Shown: piece after piece, positions 1-9,504 of the stretch
Numbering within the stretch: the first letter of the stretch is position 1
Layout: every line of letters starts with the position of its first letter
Made by a program: the position numbers and the translations under genes
Source: Fomitopsis serialis
Taxonomy: Eukaryota > Basidiomycota > Agaricomycetes > Polyporales > Fomitopsidaceae
NCBI RefSeq assembly: GCF_022376445.1
Contig: NW_025955001.1
Coordinates: 1-64,000 of the forward strand
Direction of reading: 5' to 3'
Length of the DNA stretch: 64,000 bases
Notes under the pieces: generated by a model
The model's input: only the letters and a program-made list of their open reading frames with translations
What the model was told of the DNA's origin: nothing
Databases searched by the model: none

Positions 1-531
1 TCGGCGACCTTGAAGTACGTACTGGCCCAGCGCGCTTCAGTACCGACGAGGAGGGCCGGGGTGGTGATGTCTTCAACGAGGACCTCGAGGGTCCGCTTGT
101 AAACGGAGTCGACCTCCGCATACTCGTTAAGACGAGTAAGGAGCGAGCCGAGGGCGACGAGGGTCTCGGGGCGCATCTCAACCCGCGGGTGACCCTGCCC
201 CAGCGCGTACTCCTGGTTCGCCAGGAAGATAGCCTGTAAAAGAAGACGTCAGTTGCGGCTCACGGGGAAACAGGAGAAAAGGGGGGGGGCTTACTCCAGC
301 AAGCGCTACCTCGCGAGCCCACGAGAGCCATGCGGAACTCTCATCCGGAGGGGCGTCGTCGGACAGAGGGGGCTCGGCACGGGCGACGCAGACGATCCTC
401 ATCTCCAGGTTGACGAGGGTGGAGAGTGCGGCGAGCCGGAGGGAGTAGAGGCGATCCGGGAAACTGGACGCCAAGGCGGTGGCGGCATCGAAGGCCACAG
501 CGCGGGCTTCAGAGGACGGGGAGCGAGACAT
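1..531 (-). CDS. unknown protein of the integrase element, partial at left edge
   Basis: The gene reads leftward from ATG at 529-531 (starts MSRSPSSEAR) to a donor at about 290, and resumes after an acceptor (TTTTACAG) at about 239 with AIFLANQEYALGQ, staying open to base 1. It is rich in Leu, Ala and Glu and looks like an alpha-helical soluble protein; I see no motif and do not recognise the family. It lies head-out from the integrase gene on the opposite strand, so transcription of the block is divergent. The product is truncated by the window edge. The function is unknown; membership of the mobile element rests on position only. Confidence 0.5.
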
Positions 532-1080
532 GGAGAGCACGAGGAAAGCGGGTCGACAGCGAGGAGAGGAGCAGGTGGTGGAGGATGCTGGGCAGGCGGA
601 GGGAGCACCGGAGGCAGCGATTTATACGCGGACGGTGGCCGCTGATGGCCCGGAGCCACACTGATCGGAGGGCCGATCGAGATCCCAGGCCACTTCTTCC
701 CACGGAGGGAACGCGCCCGGCCAATCAAGTCCCGGGAAGGTAGGCTGGATGATCGAGCGAGACGGGCAAATTCCGGCAGGGTCAGTGAAGGAAGGGACAC
801 GGAGGCGGGGATAAACGAGCGCGTACAACGAACACAGCAAACGGACCGGAGACGGCCTGACCGGGGACGGTCAGAATTTCAGGTGGGGGGAGATGTGGGG
901 AAGCCCCACAGAGCAGGCCCGGAACCAACGGATATAGGGCACACGACCACAGGAGACAACAGACGACGTTACACACGGAAGGAATGTCGAAGGATAGGTT
1001 ACCCAGGCAGCACGACCGGAAAGCAACAGGTAGGGCAACCGGAGGCAGCCGTGGACGGCACCGGAGGGTACAGGAACGAA

Positions 1081-1891
1081 CTACCCCTCACGCACACTCT
1101 CCCCCTCATCCATTAAATCAGTCTCGGTCTCAGTTTCGACACCCGCATCCTCGAAGTCGTCACTAGTACGCGCCGGAGGGAACTGAAGGCGACGCGGAAT
1201 GCCGGAATAGTCAGCGTCCGGAACGTACACGCCACGTGAAAGACGATCATGCACGCCGGCAACACTGGACGCCAGGGCGGAGAGAATACGGCGGGTGTGT
1301 TGGGCCTCGGACTGAAAGGAGGCGAATGCGTCACGTTGAACGGTAGCGTAACGCTGGAGCTGGGAGATGAGCGCGTCGAGGCCGTCGGAGGAAGCCCGGA
1401 GGGGGGAGAGCTGCATGGGCCTCTCGAGGTACCGGACCGGGAGCAACGGACGGCCCACTTCGACATCGGACTGCTCAACAGCGACGCGGTTGGCGGACCA
1501 GGCGATAGCAGGGTACGGCTCGCCAATGACGCTATGCTCGGACGCGATGGTCGAGAACACCTGGTCAAGGTAGTCGATCATTCCTGGACGTCGGAGAACC
1601 GGCGGATGAGAGGGAGGGACGCGTCGCCATGCGCGGTAGCTCGCGCCCGGGAGTCGAAGAGCATGCGCTACGTACCGGAAGGAGGATCAGCCCGCCGGAC
1701 GGGGAATAGACGAGAAGAATATCACCCACGATGATCCAGCGGGCGCCGTGGGCCCAGGCCAACCATTCGGTAGGACTGTCAGCGACAAGACGCGGCTCGA
1801 CGACTCGTTCATCCCGGAGGAGAGCGAGAAGACGGTAGAAGCGAGTGGAGTAGACGATGGCGGAGGGATTGGGTGGGGCATCGGACGGCAT
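1081..1891 (-). CDS. unknown two-exon protein of the integrase element
   Basis: Exon 1 starts at 1891 (MPSDAPPNPSAIVYS) and runs to a donor near 1673. The best joint is a phase-1 donor followed by an acceptor CCAG just before the ATG at 1581, giving LILLPV-R-MIDYLDQVF. Exon 2 continues to TAG at 1081-1083. The C-terminal part has a heptad-like helical stretch (DGLDALISQLQRYATVQRD) followed by an acidic tail with repeated ET pairs. I do not recognise the family. The combination of a possible coiled coil and an acidic tail suggests a structural or nucleoprotein role, but that is speculation. Confidence 0.5.
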
Positions 1892-1892
1892 G

Positions 1893-2973
1893 GCACTGGA
1901 CGGGAGACGGTAAAGGAAGGGAAGGAGGGGGCTTAAGAGGGACCGGAGGGAACGGGTGAGTACGGAGAAGGGTGCCAGCGAGGCGGGGGCGTGGGATAGC
2001 GAGCCGGAGGGGACATAAGGGAGGGAGCCGGGGACCGGACGGGGGGAGATCCTACCTACCTACCACCTAGGAGTAGAGAGCGAGCTCAACGGCGATTCCC
2101 TGCGTTTCTGACTGCGTCCTGCGTTTACTGCGTTTACTGCGTTGCGAATAGATCACTGCGTTCACCTTCAACGAGCACCGCGTTTCCTTCCGGCTCTCTG
2201 CGTTTTATCCGGCTTCAACGAGTTTCTACGCGTTCACTCTGAGTCCCTGCGTTGTGGGACGACTCCACCACTCTCCTCCGACCGCGTTACAGTGTCCCCT
2301 GCGAGTATCCGAGCTCGTACGTCCCCTCCGGGCCCGAATCGTCACATCCCCTCCCCATCCGCTTGCCAACAGCCCCCGCCCGTCGTTTCTACCGACACCA
2401 TCGATTCCTTCCGGTCTCTTTTCGACCCGGGAGACTCGCAACCTACACAACGCGCAGCCCGCAAACAACCGGCCCCAAAAGCAGCCGCGTCGGCCTCTAA
2501 GTGGTACTCCTGGACAGAGGTGCTGGAGGACGCGCCCTCCCTAGCATTCTATTCGGCTCACCAGACAACGGACACGGTGGAGTCGCGCACGGGCGCAGCA
2601 GTACAGACGCGGAGTCGAACAGCAGCGCAGCGCGGCCAAGTGGGATCGCCCGCAACACAGCACGAACAAACGGAGGCGCCGGCGAATCGGACTGGGAGCA
2701 AGACAGCGGAGGCGCCCGCATCGCGCCGGCAGAGGGTACGCAAGAACGCAGAACCCGCTGAACGCCCGGAGGAGAGAACAACGGACAGGAGGACGGCACC
2801 CAAGCCGCAGCGCGATTCCGAACCCAGAGACTGGGAGAACGCACCGTACACCATCCTCCTCGAGCTCAGCGAAACGCTGGCACAACGCTTCGTCGAAGGC
2901 TACCAGAAGGACTCGTTCTTCAAGGACAAGTGGGCCAAGGCGTCGCAATCGGAGCTCGTCGCATTTAAAGGAC
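1893..2973 (+). other. ATG-free plus-strand stretch covering the integrase 5' region
   Basis: I read every line of the plus strand between the ATG at 1890 and the next at 2974 and found no ATG in any frame across about 1.08 kb. The stretch covers the space between the divergent genes and the first ~280 codons of the open integrase frame. The ATG at 2974 is out of frame; the first in-frame ATG is at 3009. Confidence 0.85.
2098..2257 (+). repeat. cluster of CTGCGTT motifs ahead of the integrase
   Basis: About eight CTGCGT(T) heptamers and two CGCGTT variants occur within 160 bases, in irregular spacing, at and just after the start of the open integrase frame. They are too irregular for a microsatellite. 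They may be binding sites, or simply a degenerate short repeat. Confidence 0.6.
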
Positions 2974-4397
2974 AATGCTTCACCACGGACGTACGCGGAC
3001 TCTTATACATGCGAATCAATGACGAGCCAGCGAAGCTATGCGTTCCAAAGGAACTGACGCCCACCATACTGTCCAGCGTACACGACTCCCCCCTCGCATC
3101 AGCTCACGAGGGAGCGCGCAAACTCACCAAGAAACTGGGCCTTCGTTTCTACTGGCCGACGATGAGACGCGACGCGGAAGCATATGCGCGTTCTTGCGAC
3201 GTCTGCCAAAAGACCAAGGTTGACCGACGAGCGCCAGCAGGAACGTTACGGCCAAACCCAATACCTCAACGACCGTATCAATGGGTGTCAATGGACCTCA
3301 TAACAGGCCTCCCAGATTCGGACGGCTTCAATGCCATCTTCGTCACAGTATGCCGCCTCACGAAGCACGTACAATGCATCCCATGTCGGAGCTCACTGGA
3401 CACCGTCCAGTTCGCTCAACTATTCGTCGACAATGTGATCCTGCGCTTCGGCACCCCCGAGCACATCATCAGCGACAGGGATCCACGTTGGACCTCGGAG
3501 TTCTGGAGGGCAGTGGCTCGACGACTGAATGTTCACCTCAGTCTTTCATCAGCGCATCATCCACAGCACGATGGCCAGACAGAAATCGTCAACCAAACGA
3601 TCGAAACGATGCTCCGCGCCTACGTGCACACGGACCGCCAGAGCTGGGCGCGTTGGCTACCACTGGTCTGTCACGCCTACAATTCCTCGGTTCACTCAGC
3701 CACCGGTCAATCACCCTTCTTCCTACTATATGGCATGGAACCCACACAGGACCTCGACTTCTTGTCACGCAACACCCCACACGTGGAACGCCCACGGGGC
3801 CCTTTTGACCACGCACAAAACTTCCTGTTTGACATGCAAGAGCATCGCGAGAAGGCGCGAGCAGCGTTAGCGCAGGCACAGGAGCAGATGGCTCGCGCGT
3901 ACAACAACGGGCGCCGCGTAGAACAGTTCGAGGTCGGATCAAAGGTGCTGGTAAATCCACACAGTCTGGAACTAGTCGACGTGCAAGGGACAGGGAAGAA
4001 ACTCGTGCAACGGATGTTGGGACCCTTCGAAGTCCAGGAGCGTGTCAACCCCATGGTTTACAAGCTAGCATTGCCAGACACATACCCGATGAATCCGGTC
4101 CTAAACATTGAGCACCTCAGGCTCTACCACGAGGACACCGCTGGCCAGTTTGCGTCCATACCTAGACCTACGGTGGCAGACCCGCGCCAATCGGACCTGT
4201 TGGCCTCGCAAGAGTGGGAAGTGGAGGACATCATTGGATGGCGTCGTAACAAGCGGCGGCGCAACCGATTGGAGTTCCTGGTTCGTTGGAAAGGCTATGG
4301 GCCGACAGAAGATTCCTGGGCGTCCGAGTTTGATCTGCGTAACGCACGGGACATCCTAAGGGACTATCAGGCACACCACCCGACCAGTAGGAACTGA
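2142..4397 (+). CDS. Ty3/gypsy-type integrase with C-terminal chromodomain
   Basis: Numbering from the start of the open frame (752 codons), an HHCC zinc domain uses His314, His322, Cys352 and Cys355. The catalytic core has Asp385 (in MDLITGL), Asp445 (in ISDRDPRW) and Glu481 (in GQTEIVNQ), which is exact DD35E spacing. A chromodomain occupies about 695-745 (EWEVEDIIGW, then LVRWKGYG). The N-terminal 230 residues are low-complexity, rich in Ala, Arg, Thr and Gln. The segment before the zinc domain (RFVEGYQKDSFFKDKW) matches the linker normally found after RNase H, yet no RNase H precedes it. The open frame has no ATG before codon 290, so the true start is a non-AUG codon or a spliced upstream exon. 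Chromodomain integrases act in the nucleus and target modified chromatin. Confidence 0.9.
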   Translation: MRIDHCVHLQRAPRFLPALCVLSGFNEFLRVHSESLRCGTTPPLSSDRVTVSPASIRARTSPPGPNRHIPSPSACQQPPPVVSTDTIDSFRSLFDPGDSQPTQRAARKQPAPKAAASASKWYSWTEVLEDAPSLAFYSAHQTTDTVESRTGAAVQTRSRTAAQRGQVGSPATQHEQTEAPANRTGSKTAEAPASRRQRVRKNAEPAERPEERTTDRRTAPKPQRDSEPRDWENAPYTILLELSETLAQRFVEGYQKDSFFKDKWAKASQSELVAFKGQCFTTDVRGLLYMRINDEPAKLCVPKELTPTILSSVHDSPLASAHEGARKLTKKLGLRFYWPTMRRDAEAYARSCDVCQKTKVDRRAPAGTLRPNPIPQRPYQWVSMDLITGLPDSDGFNAIFVTVCRLTKHVQCIPCRSSLDTVQFAQLFVDNVILRFGTPEHIISDRDPRWTSEFWRAVARRLNVHLSLSSAHHPQHDGQTEIVNQTIETMLRAYVHTDRQSWARWLPLVCHAYNSSVHSATGQSPFFLLYGMEPTQDLDFLSRNTPHVERPRGPFDHAQNFLFDMQEHREKARAALAQAQEQMARAYNNGRRVEQFEVGSKVLVNPHSLELVDVQGTGKKLVQRMLGPFEVQERVNPMVYKLALPDTYPMNPVLNIEHLRLYHEDTAGQFASIPRPTVADPRQSDLLASQEWEVEDIIGWRRNKRRRNRLEFLVRWKGYGPTEDSWASEFDLRNARDILRDYQAHHPTSRN

Positions 4398-4747
4398 CGT
4401 AGGACACGCCCTACCCGGTACCACAGGTGATAGCCTAAGGAACGCTCAAACCCTCTCAAGTCTGTCTAGCATGTTAGAGCAGGAGGTGGGCGGGCAGAGC
4501 CAGTCAGCCTCCAGCTCAAACATGACGGCAGTCCCAAGTGGCAGCTTTACGTCAGACGGGTCGGTTAGGAGGAAAGGTCCACAGCATCATCTAGCCATCT
4601 TGTACGCCGCGTAGCGTAATATATACACACGTGTCCGCTGTAAATCAGACCACTCCAAATGAGCGCCAGAGCAAGCGCCCATGGATATTATATGGCGGGT
4701 CACCAACAGAGCAAAGTCCGGCAAACCATCAATCTTTCCCTTGTACG
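4398..4747 (+). promoter_or_regulatory. leader between integrase and membrane-protein gene, TATA-like site
   Basis: This non-coding gap contains purine-rich runs near 4480-4500 and 4566-4578 (resembling polypurine tracts of LTR elements) and an AT-rich TAATATATAC at about 4617-4626, roughly 125 bases ahead of the next ATG. It could be the promoter of the downstream genes or the remnant of an LTR. I could not find a matching second copy in the window. Confidence 0.3.
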
Positions 4748-5092
4748 ATGCCCCTCAGCCCAACAGCCATTGGAGTCACAATAGGTTGGATTGTCATCAT
4801 TGTGCTTGTTATCACGGTCATTCCTATCCTATATGCCCGACGTACAGCTCATCTACGAGACACAACCGTATCACCGTCTTTACATACAGAACCATTACCA
4901 GTATACTCGATTCCCCTTAATCATATCCCATCCCCAACATACCGTGTCTCCTCTTCTTTCATACCCATCACTCATTTCTCCCTACCATCTACTCTCGATA
5001 CCCCAGCTACCACGCCAGGCCAACCCGAACCAACAGCCCGAGCAGACTCGCCGACGCTTCCCCAAACCAGCGCGGGCGGCGGGCGGCTATGA
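4748..5092 (+). CDS. small single-pass membrane protein, unknown
   Basis: The 114-residue frame starts at ATG 4748 (MPLSPTAIGV). Residues about 7-27 form one strong hydrophobic helix (Ile/Val-rich), followed by YARR, a typical cytosolic stop-transfer sequence. The remaining 80 residues are Pro/Ser/Thr-rich and disordered. It sits between the integrase and the 765-residue gene, with its stop 97 bases ahead of the latter's ATG, and overlaps an upstream extension of that frame. No family is recognised. A membrane protein in this position recalls the env-like third gene of some retroelements, but there is no sequence support for that role. Confidence 0.4.
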   Translation: MPLSPTAIGVTIGWIVIIVLVITVIPILYARRTAHLRDTTVSPSLHTEPLPVYSIPLNHIPSPTYRVSSSFIPITHFSLPSTLDTPATTPGQPEPTARADSPTLPQTSAGGGRL

Positions 5093-5189
5093 GGTCACGC
5101 TCAACGAGCGCCCGGAGGCCCGACTTGGCGCGCACACGTCGTCCTCTTCTTCCATCGAACCGTCTTGCTCGCCCATCTACTCTCTAACC

Positions 5190-7487
5190 ATGCCGATCTA
5201 CGTCCGAGAACATCGCCCGCTCTGGACGCCCCCCGCGGACGCGAAACCAGACAAGGAACGGCAACAGGCGGTGTTTCGGGCTTACCAGACCCACAAAATG
5301 GTCACAGCCCATGCAATCGACACGGATGGGGCTCTGCTCATTTCGCCTACCGCCCCGTTCATCCCCTCGCCGCCGTCAACAACGGACACGCCCGTTACTT
5401 ATGCGGATGGCAGGCTAGGGGAGCACGACTGGACGGAGGTCCCGCAGCCGTACACGGCAGGTATGACTCATCGCGCGTTCGTTCACAGCAGCGCGTCAAG
5501 CAACGAGCACGACCCAGTGTACGTTCGCTTGGAAGATGGCGTCAATTTCGACACGGCGGACTATTTCACCCGGAGAGGGCGAGTCAATGGCGACCTCGTG
5601 GATGCCCTCCTCGCACTGTACGCCAGCGAGCGTCAAGCCACACGGGACACGTACGTGGTAGGCAGTCCGATGCCTCCGTTGTTTGGACAGGATCAGGAAA
5701 CCCTCACGACGCTCCTCCGCCTTCGAAGGAGCCCCACGGACCTCGAACACGCTCGCATCGACCTGGCGCGTGTCCAGCGACACATCCTCGACATGCGCAG
5801 CCTCACGGCATACCGGACGTTTCAACAGTACTGGGACGCCGGTCTGCTGCAATACCCTCTCCCTAACCAGCGCACGGTAGGGATCTGGCTGGACGACTCG
5901 GCCGACGCGTTAGTGCGCCGTAAAAAGCTAATGTACGTGGGAGTGCAGTGCTGGTACCGCACGAACGGAGACGGGATCGAGTGCGCGGGCCTCCAGGTAC
6001 GCACGGCGCCCCTACCGCAATCTCTGTCCACCGAGTTGTGGGACTGCAACATTCACCACCCCAGCGCGGTCAGCACTCGCGACAACCACCCCCCTAGTCA
6101 ACATCACCGCCGCCAACCCGAGGCCCCCCCTAGATTGCATCACGAGGGCAGACGGCGGCGGGACAGCCGGTCTCTATCACCCCGGCCCGAGCAACGCCGA
6201 CGCCGCTCTCCATCCCCCGACCGTCACCGTCGGAGGGATAGCAGAGACGGGAGAACTCGAGGCCGCAGCCAATCAATTGTGCCATTAGCGGCGCGCTTGT
6301 CGGACCCGGTAGAGGACCGCCCTCAACCCCGGGGTCGGCGGGACACGCAAAGCCAGCACCGCGACCGCAGTAAATCCCCTGTACGCATCAGTGACGAGCA
6401 CAGGTCGCTCCTGCAACGCCTCAACCTGCGTCAGGACCAAGGTTGGAGCGCGCCAACCACTACTCGAGTCGGAACGGTCAACACGCACCTGGCAAGTCGA
6501 GCACCACCGCCCAGCGACGCCGAGCTCTACTCGCATAAACCGGAAGGGCCGTACCTATGGGGAGCACCGGATCGGGACGTCACGTTCTTACGTCCGGGCT
6601 CTACGCCGTCGGAGGTCGTCACGGATGATCAAGGCTACCCGTGCCGCACCTCTATTCCGATACGATCAGGACTGGAGGTCTTCCTCTTCCTGTCCACACC
6701 TTTCGAGATCGACACCCGCGTGAAGCCCCTGCGCCTGCCATGGGAGACGGACGACGGCCCCGCACCGGTCATTACGCCTGTCGACAAGTACCCCGTCCCG
6801 CCGCCGGACATTCTGCGAGATGGCAAGCTGGCGGTGATGCGCGCCCTGCTCTGGGACAGTAGGCAGTACAAGTACATCGAGCAGCTCCGGGAAGTCAAGC
6901 CGGAAGACGCCGATGAAAAATGGCGCACCGCTGCGAAATGGGGCGACCGTCTCAAGCCAGGCGCCGACTATATGTCGCAGGTGAAAGGACTGGACACCGT
7001 AGTCAACGAGGTCGCGATGGAGAAATGTGGCATCCATCCAGTCCCCGTCGAACGCCGCAAAGCCAACCTTTGGGAGCTCGACACGTTCCTCTTCCGCACC
7101 GACTTCGAGCGACTCACGGCGCACATGCACAAGGGACTCAGAGAGGCACCAACACGGGACCGCCCGCGGGTGTGGGCACGCGTCCGCGACAGCGTTCGCA
7201 GGGTGTTATGGGGCGTCGAGCTGGACTACTACCCCGATAGCCGGGAATCCGCGTTCCTCGACAGCACGGACGACCTCTATCGCCTCCGCTATTGGCGGGC
7301 GGTCGCACGCATCATGGAGAGCTGGGACCTATCCGCTCCAATGCTGACGCGCATACGATCCACGACGGGGGGCTCTGTGAGGGAGCTGGAGTACCAGCTC
7401 GTCACGATGTTCCGAGCGGTCCACCGAGAGGAGTTGGGTCGTGAACCGTATGTTTTCAGGCATCGTAGCGCCCTCGGGCTTATGTAA
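5190..7487 (+). CDS. 765-residue unknown protein with Arg/Ser-rich centre
   Basis: I chose ATG 5190 (MPIYVREHRPLW) because the 133 codons upstream in the same frame are low-complexity and overlap another gene. Residues about 1-290 and 450-765 are well-structured in composition; the middle (about 300-400) is strongly Arg/Ser-rich with RS and SP dipeptides (RRRRDSRSLSPR, then RRRRSPSPDRHRR), as in RNA- or DNA-binding proteins. No reverse transcriptase, protease or zinc-knuckle motif is visible. The C-terminal region is rich in Trp, Arg and Asp and ends in HRSALGLM. It lies on the same strand as the integrase and is probably part of the same element, perhaps a nucleic-acid-packaging or Gag-like product; that is a guess. 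Confidence 0.55.
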   Translation: MPIYVREHRPLWTPPADAKPDKERQQAVFRAYQTHKMVTAHAIDTDGALLISPTAPFIPSPPSTTDTPVTYADGRLGEHDWTEVPQPYTAGMTHRAFVHSSASSNEHDPVYVRLEDGVNFDTADYFTRRGRVNGDLVDALLALYASERQATRDTYVVGSPMPPLFGQDQETLTTLLRLRRSPTDLEHARIDLARVQRHILDMRSLTAYRTFQQYWDAGLLQYPLPNQRTVGIWLDDSADALVRRKKLMYVGVQCWYRTNGDGIECAGLQVRTAPLPQSLSTELWDCNIHHPSAVSTRDNHPPSQHHRRQPEAPPRLHHEGRRRRDSRSLSPRPEQRRRRSPSPDRHRRRDSRDGRTRGRSQSIVPLAARLSDPVEDRPQPRGRRDTQSQHRDRSKSPVRISDEHRSLLQRLNLRQDQGWSAPTTTRVGTVNTHLASRAPPPSDAELYSHKPEGPYLWGAPDRDVTFLRPGSTPSEVVTDDQGYPCRTSIPIRSGLEVFLFLSTPFEIDTRVKPLRLPWETDDGPAPVITPVDKYPVPPPDILRDGKLAVMRALLWDSRQYKYIEQLREVKPEDADEKWRTAAKWGDRLKPGADYMSQVKGLDTVVNEVAMEKCGIHPVPVERRKANLWELDTFLFRTDFERLTAHMHKGLREAPTRDRPRVWARVRDSVRRVLWGVELDYYPDSRESAFLDSTDDLYRLRYWRAVARIMESWDLSAPMLTRIRSTTGGSVRELEYQLVTMFRAVHREELGREPYVFRHRSALGLM

Positions 7488-9504
7488 GCAAGCATATAGC
7501 GTAGGCGTAGCATCGTGGGAAATACATCTTCTTTCGCATTGTCTTTCCTTTTCTCTCTGCTAGGCTGGTCTCGGTTCCCCGCGCTGACCGGCTACGGCTG
7601 CTCGCCCGCGCTGTACATAGGTGAGAGTCCTACCTCTGCAGGTCCGCTCCCGGTAGCCAGCCTCGCGAGGACGCGACCCGAGGCCGAGCAAGCTCGCCCT
7701 CCTGGTCGTCGCCGAACCGCGACTCGCTAAGAGTCCCGCTTCACGCTCCTCCCTGCCCCGCTGGATCGCCAGCTTCCAGGGTCCCGAGGAGCACTGTTCG
7801 CCCGACGGGCATCCCGGCACGTCCCGACCTGCCTCGGGCTTCACACCCCTGACCTCGGTCTAGACCATGTTGATACTTTTTGTGAATGCCAACTGCTGCG
7901 GTTAGACGATACATATTAGATAGTACTATGGATGTCTCCATAAACCGCACCAGATCTAGGTTTGCAATTGCTTGCCGGGATCGCTCCAACAACTCGGCTC
8001 CAGCAACTCAGACGTAGCACGAGAGAAGACTTCCAGAACACGGAACAGCTACCGCAACGTCGCGTGTGATCCACCATAGAATAGGCACCGGGATCTACAG
8101 GTCAACCTTCGCTGACTACAGAGTACGAGTACCGAAGAACAATATTATGACTCACCTCGAGAGTTAGAGCGTCCCGGAAGCTTGCTGAGCATCTACTCCA
8201 AATGGATGATGTGATCTCCCATATACAATCAAGGGCGGTACGGGGAATGCAGCGAGACTCGTGGATAGAAGACATGAGGCGCAGAGAATGGGTCGCCACC
8301 TCGAGTTCTGTGCGGAACACACTCTGCGAGCGGTGCCTAGATGCATGGTGCCCAAATATGACAAACCCTCATGCACCCTCTATTCGGAGATCTGTGTATT
8401 TTATGATGCAGTGGCGCCAGTTAGAAGAGACGGAATAGGGGACGAAGAGAGTGAGGCGTACTAGGGTAATGACATGCCAGTGTGGCGCATGAAACGTGTA
8501 TTCACGACATGGCATCAGCGAAAGCCGAGTACGCTAACGGCGTACACAGACTAGCGGATACATCGCCTGACTCCTCAGCTGCTGTACGTGTGAAGTGGGT
8601 CAGCCGAACCAATTCTAGAGGCTGTGATCTGGGTACTCACGTACTAGTGTGTCCACGAAGCTTTCGGCGCCCAGACGTCTAGCATCGCATACATACTGTA
8701 GCAGCTAAGGCAGTTTGAGAGTATATGTTTTGGAGTATATCTGGAATGGTCAATGGCAAAGCGAGGCTGAGGGGAAGAACCGTGATTGTGTTAAACAGGG
8801 CATCTTAGACTACTCAGATCACCTGTCAGAAGCCGTTTCCATGATCATAGTTCCGCAACCGAGTCATTCCATACCTCAAAGTATCGATACAATTTATTGT
8901 CGCCGATTTATGTGGACGCGTCACTGGAAGCTAGAATCACCATCCGGCGACAACATGTCACGTCAGCTCAAGCTCTGCGCCGACCATCTGGGGTGATGGA
9001 TGAGTATCGGTATTCTCACCAGAGTCAGTGTTGCATACAGTGAGCTAGACTTGATATGGCATTTCAAGCCTCAAGACAACTGAGAGACAGGTAGCCAAAC
9101 TTGTTCTAGTCCGGCGGAAGTCCGAAGTTCAGGATTGACAGCGGCGGCGTGAGCCTATCAACCCAGTTCACCACTTCAACGCGATGGCGAGGGAGGTTCG
9201 AGTGACAGAATTGTACCGAGGTAAATGCCCTTGCATTTCATCGAGTGAACTCGTACACGTAGCGGCCTGGTACAGACGCTACTTGGACGCTACGGCCCCG
9301 CCACTTGGTACTGTACTAGCACGTGACATACTTACATGGTAGACGGGCGTTTCGCGGCAACTCTGCGCAGCGGCATAGCGATTCCGGACCACCACCATTA
9401 TTTCTGGCGTTATCACCATGTTCGTCGTGCGTCACGCATTCCTCTGGGTTCGAGTCCTGCCCTCCTTATCGCGGACACAAGGCTGAGGTCGTTATTTGCG
9501 ATCC
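7488..9504. other. element 3' flank and gene-free stretch
   Basis: 7488-7860 is GC-rich and probably the tail of the mobile element. 7860-9504 is more AT-rich; frames are short and without family signal on both strands. I see no gene or RNA here. Confidence 0.5.

Larger units (their letters stand above)
1..7860. mobile_element. large integrase-bearing element, left end outside window
   Basis: The block holds five open genes: two on minus (1-531, partial, and 1081-1891) and three on plus (integrase 2142-4397, small membrane protein 4748-5092, 765-residue protein 5190-7487). The integrase is of the Ty3/gypsy chromovirus type, but no protease, reverse transcriptase or RNase H is readable on either strand. 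The right boundary is set near 7860, where GC-rich sequence gives way to AT-richer sequence; no terminal repeat could be tested because the left end is missing. It could be a deleted gypsy element beside unrelated genes, or a separate integrase-driven element. That integrase DNA is mobile-element derived is certain; the extent of the unit is inference. Confidence 0.6.

Noticed and set aside
4791..5189. N-terminal extension of the 765-residue frame starting at ATG 4791
   Set aside because: The extra 133 codons are low-complexity and overlap the membrane-protein frame; ATG 5190 starts the protein-like part.
9438..9470. GGTTCGAGTCC, a T-loop-like sequence suggesting a tRNA (also near 13630 and 29020)
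   Set aside because: No matching A-box, acceptor stem or anticodon arm could be paired around any of the three sites.
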